The position numbers and the translations under genes are program-made. A stretch of 64,000 bases of DNA from Valencia hispanica. Its lineage: Eukaryota > Chordata > Actinopteri > Cyprinodontiformes > Valenciidae. The stretch covers positions 9,524,501-9,588,500 of the forward strand of contig OY747704.1 in assembly GCA_963556495.2 (NCBI GenBank). The letters are read 5' to 3'. Shown in pieces: positions 32,225 to 44,012 of the stretch. A model generated the notes under the pieces. The model saw only the letters and a list, made by a program, of their open reading frames with translations. It had not been told where the DNA came from and did not search any database. The stretch's first letter is position 1, and every line of letters begins with the position of its first letter.

Positions 32225-32920
32225 CTGTGGCACAACACTGTGAAGCATGGGGGTGGAAACATTATGCTTTGGGGCTGCTTTTTTTTCAAAGGGGACAGGA
32301 CGACTGATTTAAATTCAATTCAAATTCAAAATTACTTTATTAATCCCAAAGGGAAAATAAATGTTGTTGTAACTCATTATCCAAGTTTATTCAAAGATTT
32401 GCTGGCGATGTTAATGGCCGTGGGGAGGGATGATATCCTGTAAAATGGAGGAATGAAAAAATCAGAAAAAAAATAACAGAGCTACTCCAACATGCTGCCA
32501 CCTTGAGCGGCGCAATTCTGGCGCAATTTGTATTGGAAAGGATGAATGGGGCCATGTACCGTGAGATTTTGGGCAAAAACCTCCTTCTGTCAGTGAGAGC
32601 ATTGAAGATGAAACATGGCTGGATCTTTCAGCATGACAATGATCCCAAACACACCACATGGGCAATGAAGGAGTGGCTAAGTAAAATGCATTTCAAGATT
32701 CTGAAGTGGACCTCAATCCAATAGCGAATCTGTGGAGGGACTTGAAAGCTCCTGTTGCCCAGCGACAACGCCAAAGCATCACAGCTCTAGAGAAGATCCA
32801 CATGGAAGAATGGGCCAAAATACCAGCTACAGTGTGTGCAAACCTGGTGAAGACCTACAGGAAAGCTTTAACCTCTGTCATTCCCAACGAAGGTTACTTT
32901 ACAAAGGATTGAAATTAACT
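32225..32920 (+). pseudogene. Tc1 transposase, C-terminal part, interrupted
   Basis: 32225-32300: GAAGCATGGGGGTGGAAACA-type coding for the KHGGGNIMLWGCF motif around the second catalytic region. About 32305-32460 is foreign (a retroposon 3' tail). 32540-32720: [18 protein letters not shown] then [12 protein letters not shown], the second Asp region (QHDNDPKH) of Tc1 transposase. The last part, in other frames, encodes [21 protein letters not shown] and [14 protein letters not shown] residues. Frameshifts and stops abound. Confidence 0.8.
32305..32460 (-). mobile_element. Short retroposon 3' fragment in the Tc1 transposase
   Basis: Minus-strand end TTTGGGATTAATAAAGTAAT followed by GAATTT-type repeats, the same style of terminus as the element at 28550-29600. 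Interrupts the transposase reading frame. Confidence 0.5.
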
Positions 32921-33110
32921 TTTTCTGCATCATTATATAAATAAATTATTGAAAAATCATACAATGATTTCCTGGAATTTTTTTCACATTCTGTCACAGT
33001 TGAAGTTTACCTATGATGAAAATGATAGGGCCCTCATTTATCAAACATTTTAATTGATTGTCCCATATTCTATCCTACAAATGAAATATTAAATGTTTGT
33101 AGTAACAGTC

Positions 33111-33462
33111 AAGGTCCAGATTTATAACCATATTTGGTCACACCACGTTCTCTAACACATGCTTTAAATCCTTGCGTTCTTCCTGATAATAATGGCCAAG
33201 AGAGCAAAAAGAAAGGTATTTCAGCGAAACCAAGATCAAGGTGAAACATAAGTGGCGCAAAAAAAAAAGTTATGATGAAGAGACTTTTTCAAAATTGTCA
33301 TAGTAAACGCAAATTCATTTTAACACTGGTAGTTTTTGCCCTGTATTTCAGCGGTTCCCCTGTTTCATGCCCCCTCCCTCCACACATAGCAGTTATAATC
33401 CTGCTGCAGACATAAAAAATGTAGCAAAGAATTGTTTCATTTGCAGTTATTTAATTCAATTC
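33111..33462. other. Unassigned DNA
   Basis: No ORF over 60 codons and no recognised repeat. A poly-A stretch occurs near 33260. Confidence 0.35.
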
Positions 33463-33760
33463 CATTCAGTTTATTTATATAGCGCCAATTCACAACAGAT
33501 GTCATCTCAAGGCACTTAACAAGAAGTCATTTCAATACATTTATACAAACATTCCAATCAGTTCAAAAGTTTCCTATTTAAGGAATCCCAGCAGATTGCG
33601 TCAGTCATTGGCGTGAGGTTGGACAGACTTTCCAACCACAGCAATCCTTCAGCAATCCCTCATACTGAGCAAGCATGTAGCGACGGTGGAGAGGAAAAAC
33701 TCCCCTTTAACAGGAAGAAACCTCCAACAGAACCAGAAAATTTACTTCCATGGAAATACC
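33463..33760 (-). repeat. LINE/SINE 3'-tail repeat (copy 2, inverted)
   Basis: Reverse complement of the 18087-18387 repeat (TATAGCGCCAATTCACAACA, AGATGTCATCTCAAGGCACT). Extends further 5' with CCTCTCCACCGTCGCTACAT (minus), the form found in many fish L2-type 3' UTRs. Confidence 0.65.
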
Positions 33761-33889
33761 TAACTTCTTTGAAAAAGTTCAATTAAAATTAAATTAAAAT
33801 TAAATCGGTTAATCTTGTCCCGAACATAGCTGTTTGGTTCTATCAGTTCAGGGGTAAACCAGTAAAAAAAAAGAATACTGCCTGAGAGA

Positions 33890-34483
33890 AAGTGACAGGG
33901 GTAGTAAATATGGTCACCTGGACACCTGGCTGGCATCAGCCATGAGCTGGCTTCATAAGGAGTGGGCTGCCAAACATTCAGGGCCTGAGTGTTTTGCCTT
34001 TCACAGTACCTCTAGCCCCAAGTGATCCTTTAACCTTTATGAATTACCTCTGTGCTTACCTACAACCCTCATTTGGTCTTCCCAAGGTTACTGGTTTCAT
34101 CTCCAGCTCCTTCGTGATCAGTTTGTCAGTACTGGATATCAGCCCAAGTTTGCTCCTTCAGCCTTCAGCTGCTTCCTGACAACCAGCCTCTCACTGTCCG
34201 CCCTGCAACAACCGCCTATGGTGCTCAGCCTCTCTGGATCCTTTAACCACAAACACCCACAGATAGGTGTCATTTAATCTATCTCAAATTCATCTTTACT
34301 ATTACTGGCAACACACCTCTGAACTCACCTTCCTTTTGTGCATCTGTTTCCGGTTTCCCCCGTCAAGATTCCCTGGTTGATGACATCACCTATAAACTGT
34401 ACAAATAAAACTTTTAAACTGCTCTGATCTGTGTCCAGTGTTCTGCATGTGGGTCAGGAAGTTCAAACGAAACATGAATACTA
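33890..34483 (+). repeat. Possible LTR or retroelement 3' end
   Basis: Contains GATGACATCACCTATAAACT then AAATAAAACTTTT and ends CTGCATGTGGGTC...AACATGAA. The end resembles that of the solo LTR at 11867-12346 read on its minus strand (GCATTTGGGTCC...CATGACA). No partner LTR or TSD found. Confidence 0.3.
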
Positions 34484-34639
34484 TGATATATACAGTTACA
34501 CTGGAAGCAGCGCAACAAACTGGATATAATATTTCATAAAGAGAACAGACATGGGAGAATATTTTTTGTAAAGATATTTACAAAAAAACACATTTACTTT
34601 TCTGAGTATGTTTAGGCCAGCAGAGAAGGCCGTGCTGGT

Positions 34640-35060
34640 CTGACGGCCCACCACTGCTAAAGTACCTTCATCTTTTCTGCTAACTCCTTTAATAGCTCAG
34701 GGAAAATAGATGTACTGCTCTCAGTATTTTCCTCCTCGGTGACTGCTTAATAAAGCGGGCCGACACTCTTCTGGTAGCTGGTCCTCACTTAGCATTGGGG
34801 TCAACACTTGGTGGAGGCTATCGATCTCCAACTCCTCTTCAAGTTTAATACCTAGGTCTTCACTTAGAATTAGTGTGGTTCTCAAGCATCTCAACACAGT
34901 TCCATAACCTTGCTATTCTTTCATCCACTTTAGCAGACCTTGTCACAAACTTCACCATCGTGTCCTCTAGGTGGGAGATTCAAGTCTCCACCTCCTCCAC
35001 TTGTACTTGTAGGCCAGACATCGAATCTTTCAGCTGGTTGGCTTGACAGTTAAAATTTCT
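34640..35060 (-). pseudogene. LINE ORF1-like coiled-coil remnant
   Basis: In one minus-strand frame with a few stops: NCQANQLKDSMSGLQVQVEE, then ISHLEDTMVKFVTRSAKVDE and RIARLWNCVEMLENH. Hydrophobic heptads suggest the coiled coil of an L1/Tx1-type ORF1. No RNA-binding domain follows. Confidence 0.4.
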
Positions 35061-35063
35061 GCA

Positions 35064-36330
35064 GTCATATATATATATATATACACACATATAAGTGGAA
35101 AAAAATGGATGCTAGCTCTCACAGAGCATCAGATAGGGATTTAATATTGGTGTTATTCAGGGCAGTGCAGAGCCCTTTGGAGGGGCAGGTGCTTAAGGTT
35201 AAAAAGTGGCATGCAGGGCAAGATTTTAAAACACCTTACACAACAGAACTTTTACATACTTTTGTATAATCCTGAGAACAACAACCGATAATCATCAAGA
35301 ATTTAATATGGAAATAAAATGTAATATATCAACATCATCAGATGAGAAACATGCTCAGCAAAAGTAGCCTACTTTTTATTTGTTGGGGTTCAATGTTGTA
35401 ACATATTTTAAGCAAAAAAAAAAAAAAAACAGACACAGAGAGTCAACAGTTTATTAAAGGAGACCACCTGTTTCTACACATGTTGGTTTTCTAATGCAAT
35501 TTTCTGTCTGTTGAGTTGTTGCATTTTGAGGTAAACTCTATAAGCTGTCCCTGGAAGTACTTTTTACCTTCAAGTTTGGAGGAATCAGTTTAAGTGCAAG
35601 AACAGATATTTGAACGCAAGAAGGAACTTTTTGAGTTTTTGAGAGAGGAAGAGATCTGAGCATTATTACAACAAATAGGCTAATGCTATCAAACTGACAA
35701 AAAATGAGCATTAAAACAACAAATAAAGCTCTCAAACTGAAAAAAATGTGCTCTTGAATAACTGTCAGAGATTTACCCCCATAGGGTACTTTTTACTTTT
35801 ACTTGAGTAAAAATATGTTGAAGTTGTGCTCTTACTTGAGTACAATTTTTGGGTCTCTGGTGAAACCCGACTGCAAAGATGATGGGGAAGAAAGATAAAA
35901 AATAAAAAGCAGGTCTATATTCTTTGCCATAATTTGCTTGTTGGAGGGCCAAATTCTGAGTCTAACTCCTCTGTGCCTGGTGTTATTACTCCAGTTTGGT
36001 TTTCTTTATGTGCATAATGTTATTATAAATCACTGTAAATAGGTTTATACTGATGAGTGCATAAACATTACATAAACATTTTCATCAATAACTATGACCT
36101 AAAGCCTACATTTATTCTAGGATTTGCTTAGTCTCCTTTCCCTTTGATATTTACAACAATGAACCGCCAGAAAGTGCTTTGATAAAATAGTCATTGAAGT
36201 AATAAATGGTCAGTTACAGAAAATCGCGGGGAAATTAGAAAATAAGTTTAAGTAAAAAGCTGCTCAAACTGACTAAAATGTCTGAAATAAAAGGGCTGCA
36301 TGAACCACGTGACCGTTTGTCGCCGAATTC
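35064..36330. other. Unassigned AT-rich DNA with simple repeats
   Basis: A TA/CA microsatellite at 35069-35092 and an A-run at 35416-35431. A TTTTTACTTTTACTTGAGTA motif near 35790 recurs nearby (TCTTACTTGAGTACAATTTT, 35831), as in a common fish hAT-type MITE end. No gene seen. Confidence 0.35.
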
Positions 36331-36334
36331 TAAG

Positions 36335-36339
<5 letters not shown>

Positions 36340-36404
<65 letters not shown>
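36340..36404. repeat. TC/GA microsatellite
   Basis: About 32 TC units. The Arg-Glu ORF on the minus strand is an artefact of the repeat. Confidence 0.92.
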
Positions 36405-36405
<1 letters not shown>

Positions 36406-37500
36406 AATCTCTATATCGCTGATTTTGCCACTTGAGCTAACAAGTGCTGGATACAAAAAATCGCTGTATGAGAAACGCTGGGGGAAGAAAGGCTAAAAAG
36501 CCTACAAGTTGAAGCACAGACCGTGGCAAATTTACTGTTACTTACTGTTTGACTGAAGATGCAGGACCGGAGAAGGAAGGAGAACCGGCTATTCCTCGGA
36601 TTGGGGAAAGAATAGTGACCTAGGGACAGATTGACGAACAGGTCAGATCAGTCACTGTCAGCCTGGTAAGTATCCGAAATGTTCATACAGAGAGACATTT
36701 CATTAGCTTACAAGCTAGCACCAGTCAAAAAGACACTGGAAAGAGGACAGAATTTATATTTGCCAGTGAAATTACAACAACAATAATGTTCTGGAATGTG
36801 TGTAGTAATAATATTAATGACGACAATTATAATATAAAGATGTGTCTCATTTCGTTTAGTTTTTAGCCTTAATCTACTCTTATTATTATTACTATTTTGT
36901 TATTACTTAGTGTTATTATTTCATTACTATACAAAGATGTGTCTCATTTCGTATTATATTATATATAATAGTATCTGTGAAAATGTCAGGCCTAAAGTGA
37001 ACAAATACTCAATAGGCCAATAGCAAAATGTTACATGACTGATGTTATTCAGTCAGACTTAAAGTCAGACTTGTTCAACTTAGTATAATTTTAAATTGCC
37101 ATAAAGTTACAGTTTGCAGGTTTGACAGCTTCCAGTTATTAATATCATGTAATATTAGTGAAACATTGCTTTGCTGAAATGACTGATTTATCATTGGTAG
37201 GTAACCAGAGAAATAAGAGTAGTAAGATTCTCTCTGTTTTTCATAGATTACGCTGCCACTTTGAGAACGTCATTATTTTGAATGGATCTTACAGTCTTAC
37301 TCTGGGCATAATTAAGTATTATATATGTATATTTCATGAAATCCTGAAAAGACATATCTAGCAATGTTTATTTGACATCTGCTTTAACCTAAAAATGGGA
37401 ATTGTGACACTGTGGCCATCCCTCTCGTCTCTGAGTAGGCCCTACTGAAAGAAACGATACATTTTTAACATGGTTGCGCTGTTCCTTTTATGCTTTTTTT
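36405..37500. other. Unassigned DNA with a possible first exon
   Basis: An ATG at about 36559 opens 19 codons. A strong donor-like CCTGGTAAGTATCC lies at 36667, so a 5' exon on the plus strand is possible, but no downstream exon was found. AAGATGTGTCTCATTTCGT occurs twice about 96 bp apart (36838, 36934). Confidence 0.3.
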
Positions 37501-37504
37501 TGCC

Positions 37505-38230
37505 CTGCAAGCAAGCAAAAAATATTTATATAGCACTTTTCACAGACAGGGAGTCACAAAGTGCTTTACAAAAGATAAAACAATAAAAGAAGATAAAAAC
37601 AGATACAAGTAAAATTTAAAAGAAGTACACAATAACAGCTTTTGAGAAATACATGATTAAAAAACAACCCTGTGTCATACTAGAATGGAAAGGCTTTGGT
37701 AAATAAATTGGTCTTGAGATTCTTCTTAAAAACATCTACTGAGTCTAAAGAACGTAAATAGATAGGAAGTTCATTCCAGAACTTGGGGGTTCAACTGCTT
37801 GGAAGGAGCGATCTCCACGGGTCTTAAACCGAGTAGTCAAGGAGATTTTGGTCTCTTGAACGAAGCACCAGAGAAGGAGCATATGGGTAAAGCAGCTCCT
37901 GGATATAGGGAGGGGCCTGTCCATGAAAAGCTCTAAAAGTCAACACTAAAATTTTTAATTTGACACGAAAGTACAGGGGAAGCCAGTGGAGTGCCTTTAA
38001 AACAGGGGTAATGTGAGCTCTCCTGTTTGTGCGTGTCAGCAGTCTTGCCGCAGAGTTTAAAACCAGTTGCAACCGAGACATCAACTTTTTGTCAAGGCAG
38101 GAGAACAGACTATTACAATAGTCCAGTCGTGATGAGACAAAAGCATGGATAACTAGCTCCAGATCCTCCCTGGAGACCAGCTGACGAATTTTGGAAATAT
38201 TACGCAGCTGATAAAAAAAGCTGGTGGACT
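37505..38230 (-). pseudogene. LINE fragment, L2/CR1-type C-terminal region
   Basis: The minus-strand open stretch 38084-37824 encodes MMSRLQLVLNSAARLLTRTN, then HITPVLKALHWLPLYFRVKL and APPYIQELLYPYAPS. This is the post-RT segment (LQ-VQNAAARL, HWLPV-FRI, PPYL-ELL) of L2/CR1-type LINEs. The flanking sequence (TATATAGCACTTTTCACA, TTCATTCCAGAACTTGGG) belongs to common fish 3' repeats, so this is a mosaic. Confidence 0.7.
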
Positions 38231-38273
38231 AGGCTCGATTTTAAACAATTGTTTAGACGTGTGGTAGTTAAAA

Positions 38274-38344
38274 ACAACTGTACACATTGCTGTAACCTCA
38301 CTGGAATTAACTTCCAGTGAGGTTACAGCAATGTTTACAGTTGT
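38274..38344. repeat. 33-bp hairpin, one mismatch, 5-nt loop
   Basis: Arms 38274-38306 and 38312-38344 are reverse complements except at one position; the inner 23 bp are perfect (ACATTGCTGTAACCTCACTG...). Loop TTAAC. It is followed by TTGTTTACAGTGTAATCA repeated. Could be a MITE core or a pre-miRNA-like hairpin. Confidence 0.85.
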
Positions 38345-38699
38345 TTACAGTGTAATCAGTTGTTTACAGTGTAATCAAAGTCAGGGGAACATTTCTCGTG
38401 GTCAATTTTCTGCTTTTCTCACTGAGATAAAGCTGTTTTTACCAAATAAATGAAACTCAATTTTAAACACTTGTTTCATTAGCAATTACCATGACAAATG
38501 TAGGAGACGGAGAAGGCACAGAGTGTGAGCATTTTAATGTCTGGTTTAATTCAATATCAATAGTTATGACTAATAACTTAATATTAATATAACTATTGAT
38601 GAGATTCAATGATTTAATTGATAAATTGGGGCATTACTCCCATATTAATGTAATATTAGGAGAATTTCCCGACTTTCAGTCTCCTCTGAAGAATGTGAG
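38345..38699. other. Unassigned DNA left of the hAT element
   Basis: AT-rich, no ORF or repeat family recognised. Confidence 0.35.
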
Positions 38700-38707
38700 C
38701 TCAGGTG

Positions 38708-39502
38708 CAATGTTCCCTCTAATTTTTCATGTGTCTGAGCAAACACACAAATGCCCTGAGCGGTCCCTTTGACCACTGTGAGCAACATCAGATGTGTGCG
38801 CTGTGGTCATGCTACCATCGCATCCATCCAGTTTACATAGTTTTTTAAAAGAATCAAATTACAACATTGAAATTTCTGTGAGAATACTTCTTAATTAAGT
38901 ACTATCCCACTTACAATGAAAATGACATAGATCTTATTCATGACCTGTGCAGTGTGTTAACACTATTGTAAGTATAAATATTTCATTGTAACTGTGGAGA
39001 AACATGACTTGCCAAGTAAACCAAGCTAACTATGAACTCAAATTTTGAAAACAGACAACGTTTTTGTTATAAAGGTCTGACTTGTATAATAAGCATGATC
39101 CATTGTGTGAAGCTCTTGCTGTGCACTGGGTAAGAGTGGTCTGGGAGAGGGTCCTGTAACTGGGAGAGGGTCCTGTAACTCTTTGTCTGCAAAATACAGT
39201 ATATAATCACACGATTTTTTGGATTTCCGCTACTCATAAACTGGTGACAGTATTTAATGATCAATTTCCATAAAGGAACATTGTAAATAAATGACACTAG
39301 ATAAGCAAAAATCTGATTGAGGACTTAAATTTCACTTAATTTTTTTCGTCTGTCCTTCTCACATATCCAGTGGTTGTACACGTTGTCCAGGTTGATGGCC
39401 TCATCTGCTTGCAGCTTTGACTAGTGCTGTGCCGGTTCGGATTTTTTTTAACCGCGGTCGGTAATCAACAAATTCACACGGTTTTGCGATATACCCAGAA
39501 AA

Positions 39503-39540
<38 letters not shown>

Positions 39541-41246
39541 CCGCCGCTGCGCCACGGCTGTACCCTGCTCGTGATCATAACGAGCTGTACCTTGAGACCA
39601 AACTACGGCCGCGCCTATGTGTCAAACACAGCTCTGTCTGTGCTGAAGGCAGAGCGTGTCCCGCAACAACTTAGCGCACCGTAGCTCCTGCTTCGGCACC
39701 TTTATGCACAGAGAAGGCTTCGGCCCCCAGTGTTTCCCACACATAGACGAATCTGTGGTGGTGTGCTACAGATTAAACACCGACCAAAAAAAAAACAAAT
39801 CCACACTGACCGTCACATATTGCGTTTCGTTTTTCTTTTTTACGCTATTTAAAACACATGCTGTCTCTTCGTCTCTCTGTCACTCAAGGGTCTCTCTCGC
39901 TCTCTCTCTCACCTCTCACACACATACACACAGCGCCTCCCCTCCGTTAACAGCACGTCTGTCGGGATCACCTGTGGAACCCCCCCGAAACACTGGCCCC
40001 CATATTTCGTCTTTCCATCCTTCTCTACTGGGGGACTGACTTTATTTGCGCATGCATCCACGGCTTGAAATGCACACACATGAAATGTTATTATGCATCA
40101 CAAAAATTTTTACTCACACACAAGTGTGCAGGGCTTTTTATTTTATTTTTTCGTGTCCTGTTTGGCATTGTGGAGCTCAGACAGGGCTTTTTTTTTTTTT
40201 TTTTTTTTTTTGGGGGCGCTCAGACCCACGGTGGGCGTCACGTGACCGCGGTATGGCGGTAATCCGGTTATCGCCCCAGGCCTAGCTTTGACTTTATGCG
40301 CATCAGCTGATTCACAGTCTGCGCTGGATGCTTTGAAATGTAGCACAAATATCGATTGATTAGCTGCGTAAATACGGATGTGAATCGCATCAATAAACGT
40401 TATTGTCTTGAAGCGAAATCTTTTAACCCCAATGCAGAATCAAACGCTAAAAGATGTATATTCACACAGTATGAGCAGAACTGCAGCCCTGCTGACTGAC
40501 AGGAGCAGGAGCAGCATTGCTATGTTCCCATTTTCAGGTTAAAAGCTCAATTTTGATTCCTTGTGAAAATCAATTTTCCTAATTAAAGTTTTTTTTCTTT
40601 TGTGGCAGCTGAAACAATCCAGTGATAAAGTTACAAACTAATACTGACAACAATGAGCCTGTTTTTGAGAGGAATAAAACGAAAACTTCAGATGTTTTTA
40701 CTCCAGATGTTTTTTGAACATTTTATAACCCCCTTTTTGTTAAAGAAAATTCCACCAAAACGCTACAGACTTTCTAAATAAATCAAGCACATTTCACAGC
40801 GCACGAACTTGGGGCTTTCAGCCGCTTTGTGCATAGACGAAAGCGCTCCGCTCCTATATGAACAGGAGGATCTGAGTTTGTGTCTGGATTAATATATATT
40901 TTTTTACGATAGTCTTATTTGCATACCCGTGTATATCTTTAATCTGTGTTGGGTCAGTGTGCCGGTCTCTGCCGCATTGATATGGCAATAACCATGTATA
41001 ACGGGTTTGGTCAAGTGTGTTTTTCTAATTGGACCGGTGCAGGGGCACCGCTGGATCTGTAAATAGGTGCATATGCTCATTGATTAAAACTGCAAAACAG
41101 CACAGAATGAATTATTTGTTTGTTGTTTTTTGGGGGTTTTTTCAATTCAGGTTAGATTTTTTTTGTGCGCAGAGCAGATTTTCTCTGCGCGACGACTGTG
41201 TCAGCAGTGCACAATTGCGCACGCGCGCAGCTTAGAGGGAACATTG
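38708..41246. mobile_element. Non-autonomous hAT transposon (outer) with perfect TIRs and TSD
   Basis: Terminal inverted repeats CAATGTTCCCTCTAA (38708-38722) and its exact reverse complement (41232-41246). An 8-bp TSD CTCAGGTG flanks both ends (38700-38707 and 41247-41254). Length 2539 bp, of which 39422-40292 is a nested second hAT plus one TSD copy. No transposase ORF. 8-bp TSDs and this terminus fit the hAT superfamily. Confidence 0.9.
39422..40284. mobile_element. Non-autonomous hAT transposon (inner)
   Basis: Left end TAGTGCTGTGCCGGTTCGG; right end, reverse complemented, TAGGCCTGGGGCGATAACCG. The 8-bp TSD GCTTTGAC is exact (39414-39421 and 40285-40292). 863 bp, includes a TA microsatellite (about 39507-39535) and a T-run. 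Related copies: 42891-43950 (opposite orientation), 45346-45880 and 48514-48720. No transposase. Confidence 0.88.
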
Positions 41247-41261
41247 CTCAGGTGCTGTGAA

Positions 41262-41493
41262 AAGTGACTGCAAACACGCTGAAATAAAATACAGAAGCTT
41301 TTCTTTAAAATATAACAGGGTTTATTAACACAATACCTTACACCAACTCACTGTTTCGACAATCCCTTCTATTCTAATTCATACAAGCTACAAACTACCA
41401 ACGACCTTAGAAAAGTGTATAAATGGAGGACAGTCAGCAGGGCATCACTTCTAAGATGCTGTTATCACCTCTGTGTGTGTGTGAGTGTGTGTA

Positions 41494-41532
<39 letters not shown>

Positions 41533-42535
41533 GCGAGAAAGTGTTTGGGGGGGATGATCATAAAGTCTTTGCTCTTATCGGCCGTGCCCCGCGCTGTTGA
41601 AGCACAGAAACACCAGTTGGAAGGCTTCAAAGGCTAGACTCACCCCACAGTGTAGATGATGTGGAAACAAAGGGACAATTAAAACTACTTTTAGCAGACG
41701 ATAGACACCACGCGATCTGGTCTAGGGCGGGCAGCCGGCCCAGACAGGTGGCAGTACGGTTTCAATCGACTGACGTTAACAGAATAAAAGGAAAAGAAAG
41801 AAATACAGCACTGCTTCTAGCAATAACCAGTTTATCGGCAATGAGTAAACAGTGGTTTACAAGTTCACAAACTTATATCAACCAACAGAAAAACGGGATC
41901 TAACCCGTCGGACCTAACTCCTCTACCCAGACTCAGCAGAAATAAACCAGGTTTATCCTACTTGGCAATGATTCTCTTCTACCCCAGTCCACGACGAACG
42001 ATGGAGAAGAGGGAACAAAAGTGTTCAAATGGTAGGAGCGGCCATGCAGAGCCGAGGTCAGAGATGGACGCATCCAAATGCAGGCAATGACCAGAATCGG
42101 GCCTGTCTTCAAAGAGCTATCTTGGTATGGCTCAGATGCCAGCAGACTTCCTAGATACACAAACGGGAAGCCGGATAGCTTGGCAAGTAGTACTTCAAAG
42201 TTTTCAAGGGATTTCTTTCCTGGTCCAGCAGGTCGGACCAAAAGAGGGAAAGTTGCTAGCAATTCAATTGAGCGTCTCCATTCAGGTCAGCGATGAGCAG
42301 GGGAAAGACAATGATTTCATGTTGCGCTCCCCTTTATCATCTCTGTGATGTCATCACTGGCCACAGACCAATGAGAATGCTTTGAGGGCGGCGCAAAGGA
42401 TACTGGGAGATGCAGTCCATTCAGATTGTGGAAAATGAATCCAACACATAGAAATCTGAATTTAATTGTTAAATGAAGGAAAGAGATGTAAGGATGAAGC
42501 ATCTGGGCAGATGTGCGTATGGAGGCTTACTCAGT
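41262..42535 (-). repeat. LTR-like sequence, relative of 30690-31920
   Basis: On the minus strand: CATTCTCATTGGTCTGTGG (inverted CCAAT) and GTGATGACATCACAGAG (CRE-like), then GATGATAAAGGGGAGC, then GAGTCTGGGTAGAGGAGTTA, which aligns with GTCTGGGTGGAG...GAGTTAGG of the plus-strand copy near 31225-31275. AATAAACCC near 41325 (minus) may be a poly(A) signal. Contains a TG microsatellite (about 41471-41532). No retroviral genes next to it. Confidence 0.4.
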
Positions 42536-42554
42536 GGAGGACCCCACAGGCCTT

Positions 42555-42882
42555 TTTTGGCCTTCCCACATTCAGTCTAATTTCTAAAAATTGTATAAAG
42601 ATGTGGTCATTATGAACTACTTCAAATTTTGTTTTGAACTTATTAGAAGTAAAATTAACCGTAACATACATTTTCAAATTTTCTTTGTGAGATAAATCCT
42701 TCTCTGGCCTCTTTCATTCAACATTTCTAAAAGTTGCATAGAGATGGGGTTATTATGAACTACTATGAACATTGTGTTGAGCTTATTAAAAGTCAAATTA
42801 AATGTAACATTATGACCAAAGGGGAGGTTCTCAAACTGGTCAAGTTTCTCTTACATTCAACTTAATTTCATAAATGTGGTCA
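42555..42882 (-). repeat. Diverged satellite monomers, inverted relative to the main array
   Basis: The reverse complement resembles the 176-bp monomer of the 52.9-64 kb array. Shared blocks on this strand: GGTTATTATGAACTACTATG vs GATTATAGACTACTATAAAC, then AGTCAAATTAAATGTAACAT, then TATGACCAAAGGGGAGGTTC and CTCAAACTGGTC, all in the same order. About two and a bit units with deletions (unit spacing 143 bp). Divergence is much higher than within the array. Confidence 0.65.
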
Positions 42883-42890
42883 ATCTAAAC

Positions 42891-43950
<1,060 letters not shown>

Positions 43951-44008
<58 letters not shown>
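43951..44008. repeat. TA microsatellite
   Basis: About 29 TA units. It is followed by CAGTACAGACAAAAAGTTTG, which resembles an inverted-repeat end common among fish Tc1/mariner MITEs. Confidence 0.85.

Positions 44009-44012
<4 letters not shown>

Larger units (their letters stand above)
30211..33110 (+). mobile_element. Tc1-type DNA transposon broken by later insertions
   Basis: Transposase remnants at about 30390-30650 and 32225-32920 belong to one plus-strand Tc1-like gene. Between them sit an LTR-like sequence (about 30690-31920), AT-rich sequence and a TA microsatellite; a short retroposon tail (about 32305-32460) interrupts the second part. The 3' end has CAGTTGAAGTTTACCTATGATG (key part GTTGAAGTTTACC), as near Tc1 inverted repeats. 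The left inverted repeat is not clear. Confidence 0.7.

Noticed and set aside
36235..36456. Arg-Glu repeat ORF
   Set aside because: Translation of a GA/TC microsatellite.
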